Shown here one piece after another: positions 1 to 7,966 of a stretch of DNA of 47,093 nt. The position numbers were made by a program, and so were the translations under genes. Numbering within the stretch: position 1 is the first letter of the stretch; the number at the start of each line of letters is the position of its first letter. Source of the stretch: CAYMKL01 sp964390805 (lineage in GTDB: Bacteria; Chloroflexota; Anaerolineae; VGOG01); the NCBI GenBank assembly GCA_964390805.1, contig CAYMKL010000043.1, positions 1 to 47,093 on the forward strand, read 5' to 3'. The notes beneath the pieces were generated by a model that was given only the letters and a program-made list of their open reading frames with translations, made no database searches and was not told the origin of the DNA.

Positions 1-179
1 CTCGTGGAGGTTTTATGAACATCTTGACGAACGCTTACGGCCTGAGTAGTTACCACAAAACAAGCCTTTTATGGTTGCCGGAGCATTACAGAAGAGCTAC
101 GAAACGGTTTTGAAACGGTTAAGAACAGATATCGCACCCGCTCGTGCTTGCTATTGAGTTGGAAATGAATCACCGTTTT

Positions 180-407
180 CTAACGCCGTACCAAGACAAC
201 CACAGGAATATCACTGAGCACAGGATCGTTGATCAGTCTTCTCAGCAACTCGTCTCCCTCTGCAAGAGTCACCACCACGCGCACAACCTTCACATCGGAT
301 TCTCCACCTCGACCATCCCCCGACACCTCTGAACCATACCCTAAGGCAGATTCGTCCACTCCGTACTGAACACTCAAATCTTCGTCAAAGGGCATTGCCC
401 TCTCCAT
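180..407 (-). CDS. Small protein (75 aa) behind a tandem c-di-GMP riboswitch
   Basis: I do not recognise this protein. It starts at an ATG preceded by an AAGGA ribosome-binding site about 7 nt upstream, and it is the first frame after the riboswitch terminator at about 441-450, so it is probably expressed. The acidic N-terminal half has no recognisable motif. The C-terminal half (ELLRRLINDPVLSDIPVVVL) resembles the alpha-helix plus beta-strand wording of response-regulator receiver domains, but the phosphoacceptor part and the rest of the fold are missing. It could be a truncated receiver or a small novel effector of c-di-GMP signalling. Nothing recognisable follows it before the window edge. 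Existence is moderately supported; function is unknown. Confidence 0.5.
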   Translation of the reverse strand: MERAMPFDEDLSVQYGVDESALGYGSEVSGDGRGGESDVKVVRVVVTLAEGDELLRRLINDPVLSDIPVVVLVRR

Positions 408-440
408 AACTATATCCTTATTCTCCGGCTCTCACCTTGC

Positions 441-630
441 CAAAACAAAAAGCCGGGTTGCTGACTCTAACTCACTGAGTCGGTAACCCGGCTATCCTCG
501 CTTACTAGGCACAGGACCCGTGGCCTTGCACATCTATCCGCATCGGCAACCCGGCTGTCCTGATCCGCTGAGCAGAGGACCCGTGGCTTTGCGTCCCCAC
601 CTCTCGGTGGGTTTGCCTTTTCGCTCGTGA
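441..630 (-). promoter_or_regulatory. Tandem c-di-GMP-I (GEMM-I) riboswitch with terminator
   Basis: Read on the minus strand, the first unit (about 630-545) has the GEMM-I hallmarks in order: GGCAAACC, a GNRA-capped hairpin, GACGCAAAGCC, CGGGTCCT, and AGGACAGCCGGGTTGCCGA. A second unit (about 540-470) keeps GCAAGGCC, CGGGTCCT and AGGATAGCCGGGTTACCGA but lacks the GGCAAACC hairpin arm. GCCGGGTTACCGAC then pairs with GTCAGCAACCCGGC, followed by TTTTTG, forming an intrinsic terminator whose 5' arm is the 3' strand of the second aptamer. Ligand binding should therefore compete with termination (predicted ON switch, inference). It lies directly before the 75-aa gene. Confidence 0.85.
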
Positions 631-657
631 TATCCACTATTTCAAAGAACTTGCTAT

Positions 658-724
658 ATTATACCACAGACTAAGCGATGTTTGGGTAAGGATTGCGTGA
701 GGGTTCTGTTGGTCTTGCGTGAAG
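658..724 (-). promoter_or_regulatory. Promoter P1 with phased 11-nt direct repeats
   Basis: TATAAT (658-663) lies 17 nt downstream of three direct repeats in 11-nt phase: CTTCACGCAAG, CCTCACGCAAT and CCTTACCCAAA, with ACCAACAGAAC between the first and second. The last repeat covers the -35 position, as in Pho-box promoters activated by PhoB/OmpR-family regulators. The same arrangement with the same spacing occurs at 3885-3950, 11865-11930 and 12050-12115. It should drive the riboswitch at 441-630. The operator reaches within 2 nt of the stop codon of the upstream GGDEF/HD-GYP gene. Confidence 0.7.
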
Positions 725-725
725 A

Positions 726-3701
726 TCAAGCCCCAACGAAGACGCCTTCGCTTGCAACCATCGTGTTGCTGAGAACTTGTCGTATTTCTTCTCGAACCGC
801 AGGACGCCTGACCGGAACAGTCTTCTCTTCGAAAGCGAGATCTCCGTTGACATAGTGCATCTTATGGCCATTCTCAACACGGCTTTGCCACGTCTCCCGG
901 GCCGAGTTGATGATGAGATGGCCGTTCTCTCGTTCGGCAACTCGGACAAAGGCCCCAACCACGATGGGGTCGAATTGTACCCCGGCGCAGCGCTTGAGCT
1001 CAGCGATGATGGCGTCCCGTGACATGGCCTGATGGTAGGGTCGGTCTGAGGCCATGGCCTCCACAGCATCGCATACGGCCAGGATGCGCCCCTCCAGAGA
1101 GATCTGCTCCCCTCGCAGTCCATCGGGATAGCCTTTACCGTCCCATCGCTCATGGTGTTGCCGAACGAAGGGTGCCAGGTGCCGCAAACCCTGGCAGGTC
1201 TCCAGCAGTTCCCCCCCCAGGATGGCATGGATCTTGACCTTTTCGTATTCCCCACTGTTTAGCTTACCCGGTTTGTGAAGCACCTGCTCCGAGATTCCGA
1301 TTTTGCCGATGTCGTGGACAAAGGCCGCCTGACGGACTTGCTCCACGCGCCCAGCCGGCAGGTTCATTTCCTTGGCAATGGCGGTAGCGTAGGTGGCTAC
1401 CTGGACGGTGTGGCCGAACACGTAAGGGTCACGGGCATCAATAATCTTGCCCAGGGTCATCAACAGTTCGTCGTTGAGCTGCCCAATGGCCCGGCTGGCC
1501 TCGACGACCTCGCGGTTGGCAAGGGTAAGTTCCCGGTACATGCGCTCCAACTCTTGCACGTTGTTTTCTCCCTGCTTGACATACTGCCTCTGGGCATAGA
1601 TCATCATGAGCACTGGTAGGGTGAACACAGTGGCGCCCGGCACACCTGAAGTAGCGTAGGCCACACCCAGGAACAACCCCATCATGCACAGCACGAAGTA
1701 ATGACCGGCCAGCCACTGGAACTGCTCACGCCAGGTGATCTTGAGGCTCGATCCTTGCGACAGGCCGATGGCAGTGGCAATGAGACCGGTATCTACGACG
1801 TAGTAGGCCAGGGCGCTGACGGCAATGGGAACTGCGAGCCGGTACAGGTTCGGCAGCGTCAGCGGGAGGTCCAGAATGCTCACGGCGAGCACAGGTATCG
1901 CCCCGGCCAAGAGGTGGGTGGCCCAGTTGAAGGCCGTCTTGTACCAGGCAGGCCGGCGTCGGAGTTCGTGAGCCAGGGCGATGGCGGCGCTAACCAAGAC
2001 CACGCCGGGAATGCCAGCGATCAGTGCAGCGGCGAAGTTGACTGCTACCGAGACCGAGACCGAGCTTTCGCCGTACAGGTTCTTTACCTGAGGAAACTGG
2101 GTGACCACCGCCAGGGCACTGAGCAGCCCAATAGCGGCCAGTTCAGGCCTGGGTCCCAGGGCCAGGCCCAGCATCGTCGCCACTGCAGCGGCCACAACGA
2201 CCCCACCCACGAACAACCCAAACAACGCCTTAGAAAAATCTCTCGTCGCTGTCGCGGAGGCGGCTTGCTCCTCCCCCCTGGCAGGCGCCGTATAATCCGG
2301 CTTCGCGACTTGCCCTTCCCCCCTGGCGGGCATCGCCGTTGGGCTATGACCCGGCTGCGCGGCTTGTCCCGCCCCTCCGGCAGGCGCCGCCGGTGGGTTA
2401 TGATCCGGCTTCGCATCGCTCTTCACAGGCACCGGCCTGGGGGTGAATTCCGCGACGTAGGGTGTTGCCAGGCGATCCTCCATGGTTGCTGTCTCCAGCT
2501 TGATGGAGTGGGGCACGTCTGAAGCGCATACGACGCGGTTGCGGCCCTTGAGCTTGGCCTGGTACACGGCCACGTCGGCCTCATGAATCAAGTCGTTGGG
2601 CGTGCCAGCATCCAGCCCAATGCACGCTACCCCGAAACTCATGGTGGCGCGGATAGGCTGGCCGCAGGTAGAAACCTCAAAGCTGGCGTCCTCGATCTCC
2701 TGGCGGAGCCGCTCAGCGAAAGTTCGTGCCTCTATGAGCCCCGCCTCAGGAAGGACGATGGAAAACTCCTCGCCCCCAAACCGTCCGGCGATGTCGTATT
2801 CGCGGACGTTCTCGCGGATAATCCGGCCGATGCCTGCCAAGACAGCGTCGCCTGCCAGGTGGCCGTAGGTGTTGTTGATGTTGCGCAGCAGGTCCAGGTC
2901 GGCCATGAGCAGCGTCAGGGGCCGGTTGAAGCGCGTGGCCCGTTCCACCTCAGCAGTGTACAATTTGAGGAAGTGACCAGCATTCAACAAGCCAGTCTTC
3001 GCATCGGTCTGGGCCTCGTGCTTCAGCTTAGGAACCGTGAGCGCCCTCTGCATCAGCACCAGCGGTGAGAGCGCCAGAACGATCAGCCAGGGATTCAGTT
3101 GCCAGAGTACGGCTACGACGGCACCCAATGTCAACAGGGTCAGGTCCGCCACCAGGTTCTCAATGTTCAGGATGCCCGATTCGCGCCACGACACTCCCCG
3201 CGCCAGGATGAGGGCCTGCCCGACGAGGACGTGGTTTATGTCCAGGTAGACGAAAGCGGCTGCAGCCACCGCTAACACCCCTGGCCCGGTGAGAAGCGCA
3301 GCAGCGTCGTGGCTCAGAGTGACATACACCCAGCAGGCGGCGGATCCGGCAATGATGTGCGTAGCGATGTTGAAGGGCTGGATATACCAGTTCTGCAGGC
3401 TAGAGCTATTCACCAAACGTTCCTTCGCCCACTCGACCAGGTGGGGAATGATCACCGAGAGCACGAAGAGGGCCGGGGGCAAAAGGAGCACGCCAGCAAA
3501 GTAGAACACCAAGTTAGAATGCCAAGCCTCGTGGCCCACACCTTGCGCCTTAAGGAGGTGGACCACGATGCCCAACACGGTCAAGACACCGAAAGTCAGC
3601 CACTCAGACGTGGACGGCGCGATACCGGGTAGGGCCAGCCCAGTTAAGATAGCTCCTAGTAAAAGAACACCCCAGATATAGACCCAAGCACGATTCGACA
3701 T
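726..3701 (-). CDS. Membrane GGDEF / HD-GYP protein (bifunctional c-di-GMP enzyme)
   Basis: A 991-aa inner-membrane protein. The ATG at 3701 is chosen because GGAGG lies 6 nt before it and the paralogue at 16071-18878 starts identically (MSxRAWVYIW); a longer frame exists but has no such site. Order: N-terminal membrane block (about 1-225), GGDEF domain with active GGEEF at 309-313 and a product-inhibition RxxD site (REYD) five residues before it, a Pro/Ala-rich linker, a second membrane block (about 430-650) resembling the first (FNxATHxxAG in both), a short coiled coil, and an HD-GYP domain with HDIGK (H796) and HHERWDGKGYPDG. It should synthesise c-di-GMP and hydrolyse it, with the balance set by what the membrane parts sense. 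Its own c-di-GMP riboswitch lies just upstream, implying feedback. Confidence in domains is high; which activity dominates is unknown. Confidence 0.92.
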   Translation of the reverse strand: MSNRAWVYIWGVLLLGAILTGLALPGIAPSTSEWLTFGVLTVLGIVVHLLKAQGVGHEAWHSNLVFYFAGVLLLPPALFVLSVIIPHLVEWAKERLVNSSSLQNWYIQPFNIATHIIAGSAACWVYVTLSHDAAALLTGPGVLAVAAAAFVYLDINHVLVGQALILARGVSWRESGILNIENLVADLTLLTLGAVVAVLWQLNPWLIVLALSPLVLMQRALTVPKLKHEAQTDAKTGLLNAGHFLKLYTAEVERATRFNRPLTLLMADLDLLRNINNTYGHLAGDAVLAGIGRIIRENVREYDIAGRFGGEEFSIVLPEAGLIEARTFAERLRQEIEDASFEVSTCGQPIRATMSFGVACIGLDAGTPNDLIHEADVAVYQAKLKGRNRVVCASDVPHSIKLETATMEDRLATPYVAEFTPRPVPVKSDAKPDHNPPAAPAGGAGQAAQPGHSPTAMPARGEGQVAKPDYTAPARGEEQAASATATRDFSKALFGLFVGGVVVAAAVATMLGLALGPRPELAAIGLLSALAVVTQFPQVKNLYGESSVSVSVAVNFAAALIAGIPGVVLVSAAIALAHELRRRPAWYKTAFNWATHLLAGAIPVLAVSILDLPLTLPNLYRLAVPIAVSALAYYVVDTGLIATAIGLSQGSSLKITWREQFQWLAGHYFVLCMMGLFLGVAYATSGVPGATVFTLPVLMMIYAQRQYVKQGENNVQELERMYRELTLANREVVEASRAIGQLNDELLMTLGKIIDARDPYVFGHTVQVATYATAIAKEMNLPAGRVEQVRQAAFVHDIGKIGISEQVLHKPGKLNSGEYEKVKIHAILGGELLETCQGLRHLAPFVRQHHERWDGKGYPDGLRGEQISLEGRILAVCDAVEAMASDRPYHQAMSRDAIIAELKRCAGVQFDPIVVGAFVRVAERENGHLIINSARETWQSRVENGHKMHYVNGDLAFEEKTVPVRRPAVREEIRQVLSNTMVASEGVFVGA

Positions 3702-3730
3702 AGTTTGCCTCCGACGGCGATGACCACTTT

Positions 3731-3862
3731 CCAAAACAAAAAGCCGAGTTGCTGACTCTCACCTTGCTCAAGTCGGCAACCCGGCTATCCTTGCTCCTGG
3801 CGAGCGGAGGACCCGTGGCTTTGCGCCCCCATCTCTCAATGGGTTTGCCTTTTCGCTCGTCT
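3731..3862 (-). promoter_or_regulatory. c-di-GMP-I (GEMM-I) riboswitch with terminator
   Basis: Single aptamer on the minus strand: GGCAAACCC, hairpin with GAGA loop, GGCGCAAAGCC, CGGGTCCT, an inner GCTC/GAGC hairpin, then AGGATAGCCGGGTTGCCGA. The 3' strand GCCGGGTTGCCGAC also forms the 5' arm of a terminator with GTCAGCAACTCGGC followed by TTTTTG (ending near 3731). It leads the GGDEF/HD-GYP gene that starts about 30 nt further on, so a c-di-GMP enzyme is controlled by its own product or substrate. That it is an ON switch is inferred from the overlap geometry. Confidence 0.9.
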
Positions 3863-3884
3863 ATTTCGTTTTGCTTCACTACCT

Positions 3885-3950
3885 ATTATAACACAGTCTT
3901 AGCGATGTGTGTGTAAGGGTTACATAAGGGTTCTGTGAGACTCACGTGAA
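3885..3950 (-). promoter_or_regulatory. Promoter P2 with phased 11-nt direct repeats
   Basis: TATAAT at 3885-3890, 17 nt after the repeat run CTTCACGTGAG, TCTCACAGAAC, CCTTATGTAAC, CCTTACACACA. The arrangement and spacing match P1, P3 and P4. It drives the riboswitch at 3731-3862 and the GGDEF/HD-GYP gene. The repeats extend into a further stretch shared with P3 (GTCTCTTCACG-like sequence), which suggests duplication of a whole promoter block. Confidence 0.7.
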
Positions 3951-4089
3951 GAGAGACTGAAAACGGCAGAAACTGCCTGAAGCCGCAACCAGTTTCTGAC
4001 CACCTGTGTTGGCGGCAGAAGTTGTAGTACTGCAGTAAGAACCACTCCGCAGTTGCTCCTGAGCTTTGGACAAAATCGCTACGACAGCC

Positions 4090-4188
4090 AGAAACCCGTT
4101 TTCTCGCAGCGGAATGCTGTCCGTGCCCGCTTGAAACAAGCTGATTCAGGCACATTTCGGTGGCGACACTACCAGAAAACGGGTTTCT
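4090..4188. repeat. 15-bp inverted repeat in the 3951-4237 spacer
   Basis: AGAAACCCGTTTTCT at 4090-4104 and its exact reverse complement at 4174-4188, separated by 69 nt. It lies between the end of the subtilase operon and promoter P2. It could fold as a stem at the end of the subtilase transcript or be a small palindromic mobile repeat. I see no T-tract. I see no convincing gene elsewhere in 3951-4237. Confidence 0.55.
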
Positions 4189-4237
4189 TGGTCTGTAACA
4201 TTGATATGAAGTGCAGAGGATTTCTGCACAGTTCTAC

Positions 4238-7200
4238 TTAGTCGAGCCGTCGTCGCTTCATCCAGATGAGCCTACCCATGACTACGAGCACCACCCCAAC
4301 CCACGGCCAGAAGAGGAATGTGCCTTGACTTGCCGAAACAGTGCTGACCGATTTGCCAATGAAGGACGAAATGGTCACAGCGGTCGGGTTAGAATCACCA
4401 CCGCCATCGTCCCCCCAGTAGTCGCTAGCCCAGCTCGCTGNNNNNNNNNNNNNNNNNNNNNNNNNNNNNNNNNNNNNNNNNNNNNNNNNNNNNNNNNNNN
4501 NNNNNNNNNNNNNNNNNNNNNNNNNNNNNNNNNNNNNNNNAGTCCCAGTTCACCGAATCCCAGTTCACCGAGTCCCAGTTCACCGAGTCCCAGTTCACCG
4601 AGTCCCAGTTCACCGAATCCCAGTTCACCGAGTCCCAGTTCACCGAGTCCCAGTTGACCGAGTCCCAGTTCACTGAATCCCAGTTCACCGAGCCCCAATC
4701 TATATCATCCCCCCCGTTGTCATTGGCCCAGTAAGCCATCAGAGCCATCTTTGCCAGAAGCAGACCAGGCATGTTACCCGTGTTGGCGTTGTCCGTGGTG
4801 CTTCCGTGCACCGCGGCGTAGATATCCAGGTAGCCGGCTCCGGCCCGTTCTGGGTCATACCCCAGCCAGCTCTGGTTGGCCGTCGCCGTCAGCCGGTACT
4901 TCACCTGGTCGGGCGTCAGGCCCGGCTCGTCCTGGAGCAACAGCGCTACCGCCCCCGTGACCATCGGTGCCGACATCGAAGTCCCCGACATGCGGAAGTA
5001 GTCGTTGTCAACCTTGTTGGACGGATGCTCCTGGCCCATCGTCAGCCTGTAGTTCTTGGGTAGATAGCCAACGATGTCCTTCCCCGGCGCCACCAGGTCA
5101 GGCTTGGCAGCGCCATTCTCAGTCATCCCGTAGGCCGAGAAAGAGGCCATCACATCGTCGCCGATGTCAATCGTGCCACGATCGTCTGTCGCGCCCACGG
5201 TGATCACATACGGATCGTTGGCCGGCGGGTGGAGCACGTCGGTGCCATTGTTCCCAGCCGAGACCACCACCACGATGCCCTTGAACCACAGGACCTCCAC
5301 GGCCGCGCACAACGGGTTAGTGAAGTAGGATTCCGCCACGCCTGAGTTGAGCGATAGGTTGACCGCACGGATGTTGTACTCATCCTTGTGCTCGCAGAGC
5401 CACTGCAGCGCATCGACCACGTCTGACTCGTAGGACATGCCCTCGTCATTGCTGACCCGCACGTTGACGAGGTAAACCTGGGGAGCAATGCCGATGTGCT
5501 GACCATCCGAGTCCCTGCCATTGCCGGCAATGATACCAGCGACGAAGGTGCCGTGACCGTAGCGGTCTTTCGAGTTGTGATAGCCTCTGTTGAAGTTGAT
5601 ATTCTTCAGGTTGCGCCTGCTAATGTCCTTGTTCTTGCCGAGGCCGCTATCCACAACAGCCACTGTGACCCCCTCGCCTTGCAAGAAGGCCGGCGCCTCG
5701 TTCCACACCTCCGTGGCCCGTACGGCGAAGTTGTAGGCGTTGGCCAGGTTGCTGATGTCCATTGCCTCTTCGGGTAGCTCTTCCGGCAGCGGCACGTCGT
5801 CGGCAGTGGGGTCCGTCCCCGGCGCGCTGGTCACCCGCAGGCCGATAGCATCGTGGTAAACGACCTCACCGTGATGCTGCCTTTGCTCGATCAGTAGTTC
5901 CAGACCGTTGACGAAATCGCCCCACTGCCAGTTGTGGCTGTCGGTGATGTCTACGTTGACCGGCCCGGCATTGGCAGCACCGATTACTCCATCAAAGATG
6001 TCTCCGCGTACGTGCACTTCGCCAACCTTGTCCCCACCCACGTAGACCTTGAACTTGACTTCTTCGTTCGACGCCTGGGCTATATAGGCATGAAGCGCCA
6101 CTTCCACCTTGCTGATGGCGTATCCTGGGGTGATCTCAGCCTCGAACCCGGTGAAACTACCCTTCACATCGCTGCCATAGCCGAACAGGCCATCAGTCCC
6201 CAGCCCCACCTCGTCAACCATGTTACTGGCATCGGTGAACTCCATCGGAGCCGCCGTGCCAAACGCCGAGGCCCAAGTGATGAACACCGGGTCCTCTGAG
6301 GGATCCGGCAGGTCGTCGGGTCCTTCATCATGCTGGCTCCAGAGGAAGACAAACGGCTGGTTCTTGACCTCGTCCGTGTCGTTCTCCAGTTGTACGAGCA
6401 TGCTCCAGGACGTCCCGTCCCACAGCGCCGCGTTCAGGTCGCTGCCGGAATCCTGCACCGACAGCATGATCCTATCCGAGCCAGGGTCGGCGTCCAGCAT
6501 CATCGAGTTGGGAACGCGGCCGATGTCCGGCCCGGTCTGCTTCGCCGACCAACTGCTACCGCTGCTCCAGGTGCGATAGAAGACCGAGTTACTCCAACTC
6601 TTTCCGTAGGTCGCCAGCGCCTGGCCCGACTGGCCCTCAAAGGCCACGGCGACGCCGGGAAAGTTCACGTTGTCCACTTGATCCGTATAGGCCGTGACCG
6701 CCGGCTCCCAGGCCGCACCGTCCCACATGCCCAGCCAAATGTGGGCGTCGTGGTCATCGCCGGATGTCACCACGCCCAGAGCGATTCGATTGCTGGTGGG
6801 ATCCGAGCCTAGAGTCATCCAACGGGGACGCAGGCTCTCGCCGGCCGGCGGCGCAATCGTGCCCTCAGTACTCCAGCTCCACCCGTTCCAGATGCGGTAG
6901 TAACCGTTGCGGTCCCACCACTTCCCGTAGACGACCATGGCCCGCCCGCTCTGCTGCTCGTAGGCCACGTAGATATCGGTATCGCCCCAGGAGGTATCCA
7001 GGATCTGGGCCTGGCCCCAGCTTGAGCCATCCCACACCAGCGCGTAGTCGTCGCCATCGCTGGTGTTCACCACCAGCACCATCTCATCTGATTGGGGATT
7101 GGCGGCGAGGTGCAAATGCCGGGGCTCGCCGCTGAGAGGGCCTGGGATAGTAGACTCTGCTGACCACGCGCCGCCGTTCCAGACGCGGTAGGACAGGCCA

Positions 7201-7922
7201 GCCCAACCCCATCCCCCGTTGTTCCAGACGAGTACGGCATCGCCGCTCTGCTGTTCGTAGGCCACGTCGAAAGCCCAGTAGTAGCTCACGCTGACCCGAG
7301 CCAGCTCGTTGAAGGGGAGGGCAGTCCATATACCGCCACTCCACATCTCACCGGCGATCTTTTCGTCGTCGTCAATGCCCAAGACAATCAGCTCGTCGCG
7401 CGTGGGCGCGGCGGCGCCTGCCATGATGCGCCAGCGGTGACCCATGTCGGCAGAGCTAGCCTGTGTGCCGAAGGCTGTGCCATCCCAGACGTTGTACTTG
7501 GGCGTGTGCGAGCCGTCCGACCACACCGCCGTGGCGGAGGTGGGATCGGACAGTGCCAGACTCATCGGCCCATCTAGGGACACCCAGCGCACGCCAGCCG
7601 CCTTGGCCAAATTGGGCACCGCACCCGCCGGCAACTGGGCGGCGAAGGCATTGATGAGGTACAGGTCCTTGGTGACTACACCGCCTATGCGGGTCACAAG
7701 CTCCTCCGCGCTGGCGTCCTTGACCGACTTCTGGACGATGACGCGCACCATCTCCTCGGGGCGCTCCGCTGCCATCGCCAGCAAAAGCGGCTGGGCCTGG
7801 GCAACGACATTCGGCACCGGCGCCATCGCTATCAACGGCAACAGCAGCGCTACTGCCAGCAAGACGCTGATCATCCTATTCCAGTTAGCGGATCGCGAAT
7901 GTGCGATTAGTCTCTTGATCAT
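4238..7922 (-). CDS. Secreted, membrane-anchored subtilase (peptidase S8) with VNWD repeats; assembly gap inside
   Basis: Second gene of the riboswitch-led protease operon, 44 nt after its neighbour. The ATG at 7922 has AGGAGG 8 nt before it (GTG at 7925 is the alternative). Order: signal peptide (about 1-40), inhibitor-I9-type propeptide (VIVQK...GGVVTKDLYLINAF), a region of roughly 400 residues of propeller-like repeats (AYEQQSGxAxxVxxK and YRxWNGxSW), and the S8 catalytic domain with Asp758 (VVDSG), His790 (GHGT) and Ser982 (GTSMSAP). About ten SVNWD repeats then run into a 100-N gap. After the gap the frame resumes as YWGDDGGGDSNPTAV, a transmembrane segment and the tail MKRRRLD, stop at 4238. 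The apparent frame change across the gap is an artefact of the arbitrary N length. Likely a cell-surface protease; substrate unknown. Confidence 0.9.
4441..4540. other. Assembly gap of 100 N in VNWD repeat DNA
   Basis: Exactly 100 N inside a 15-bp tandem repeat region of the subtilase gene. The size is probably a placeholder, so the true repeat number and reading frame across it are not known. Confidence 0.95.
4541..4695 (-). repeat. 15-bp tandem repeats coding SVNWD (about 10 visible)
   Basis: Repeated GTGAACTGGGACTCG units on the minus strand encode Ser-Val-Asn-Trp-Asp pentads. The array is truncated by the adjoining gap. Related arrays occur in the other three subtilases. Confidence 0.9.
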
Positions 7923-7966
7923 CACCTGATCCTCCTTCAGTTATCCTTTCGCTGGACAATTTGAAT

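Noticed and set aside
15..113. Plus-strand 32-codon frame with GGAGG and ATG near the window start
   Set aside because: Too short, no homology I recognise and the only plus-strand candidate; most likely chance.
441..630. CRISPR-like reading of the repeated GCCGGGTTGCC units
   Set aside because: The repeats are not regularly spaced identical units with unique spacers. The conserved pieces fit GEMM-I aptamer and terminator elements.
1701..2522. Long plus-strand open frame opposite the GGDEF/HD-GYP gene
   Set aside because: Low-complexity composition, no domain, and fully antisense to a gene with intact motifs; a high-GC shadow frame.
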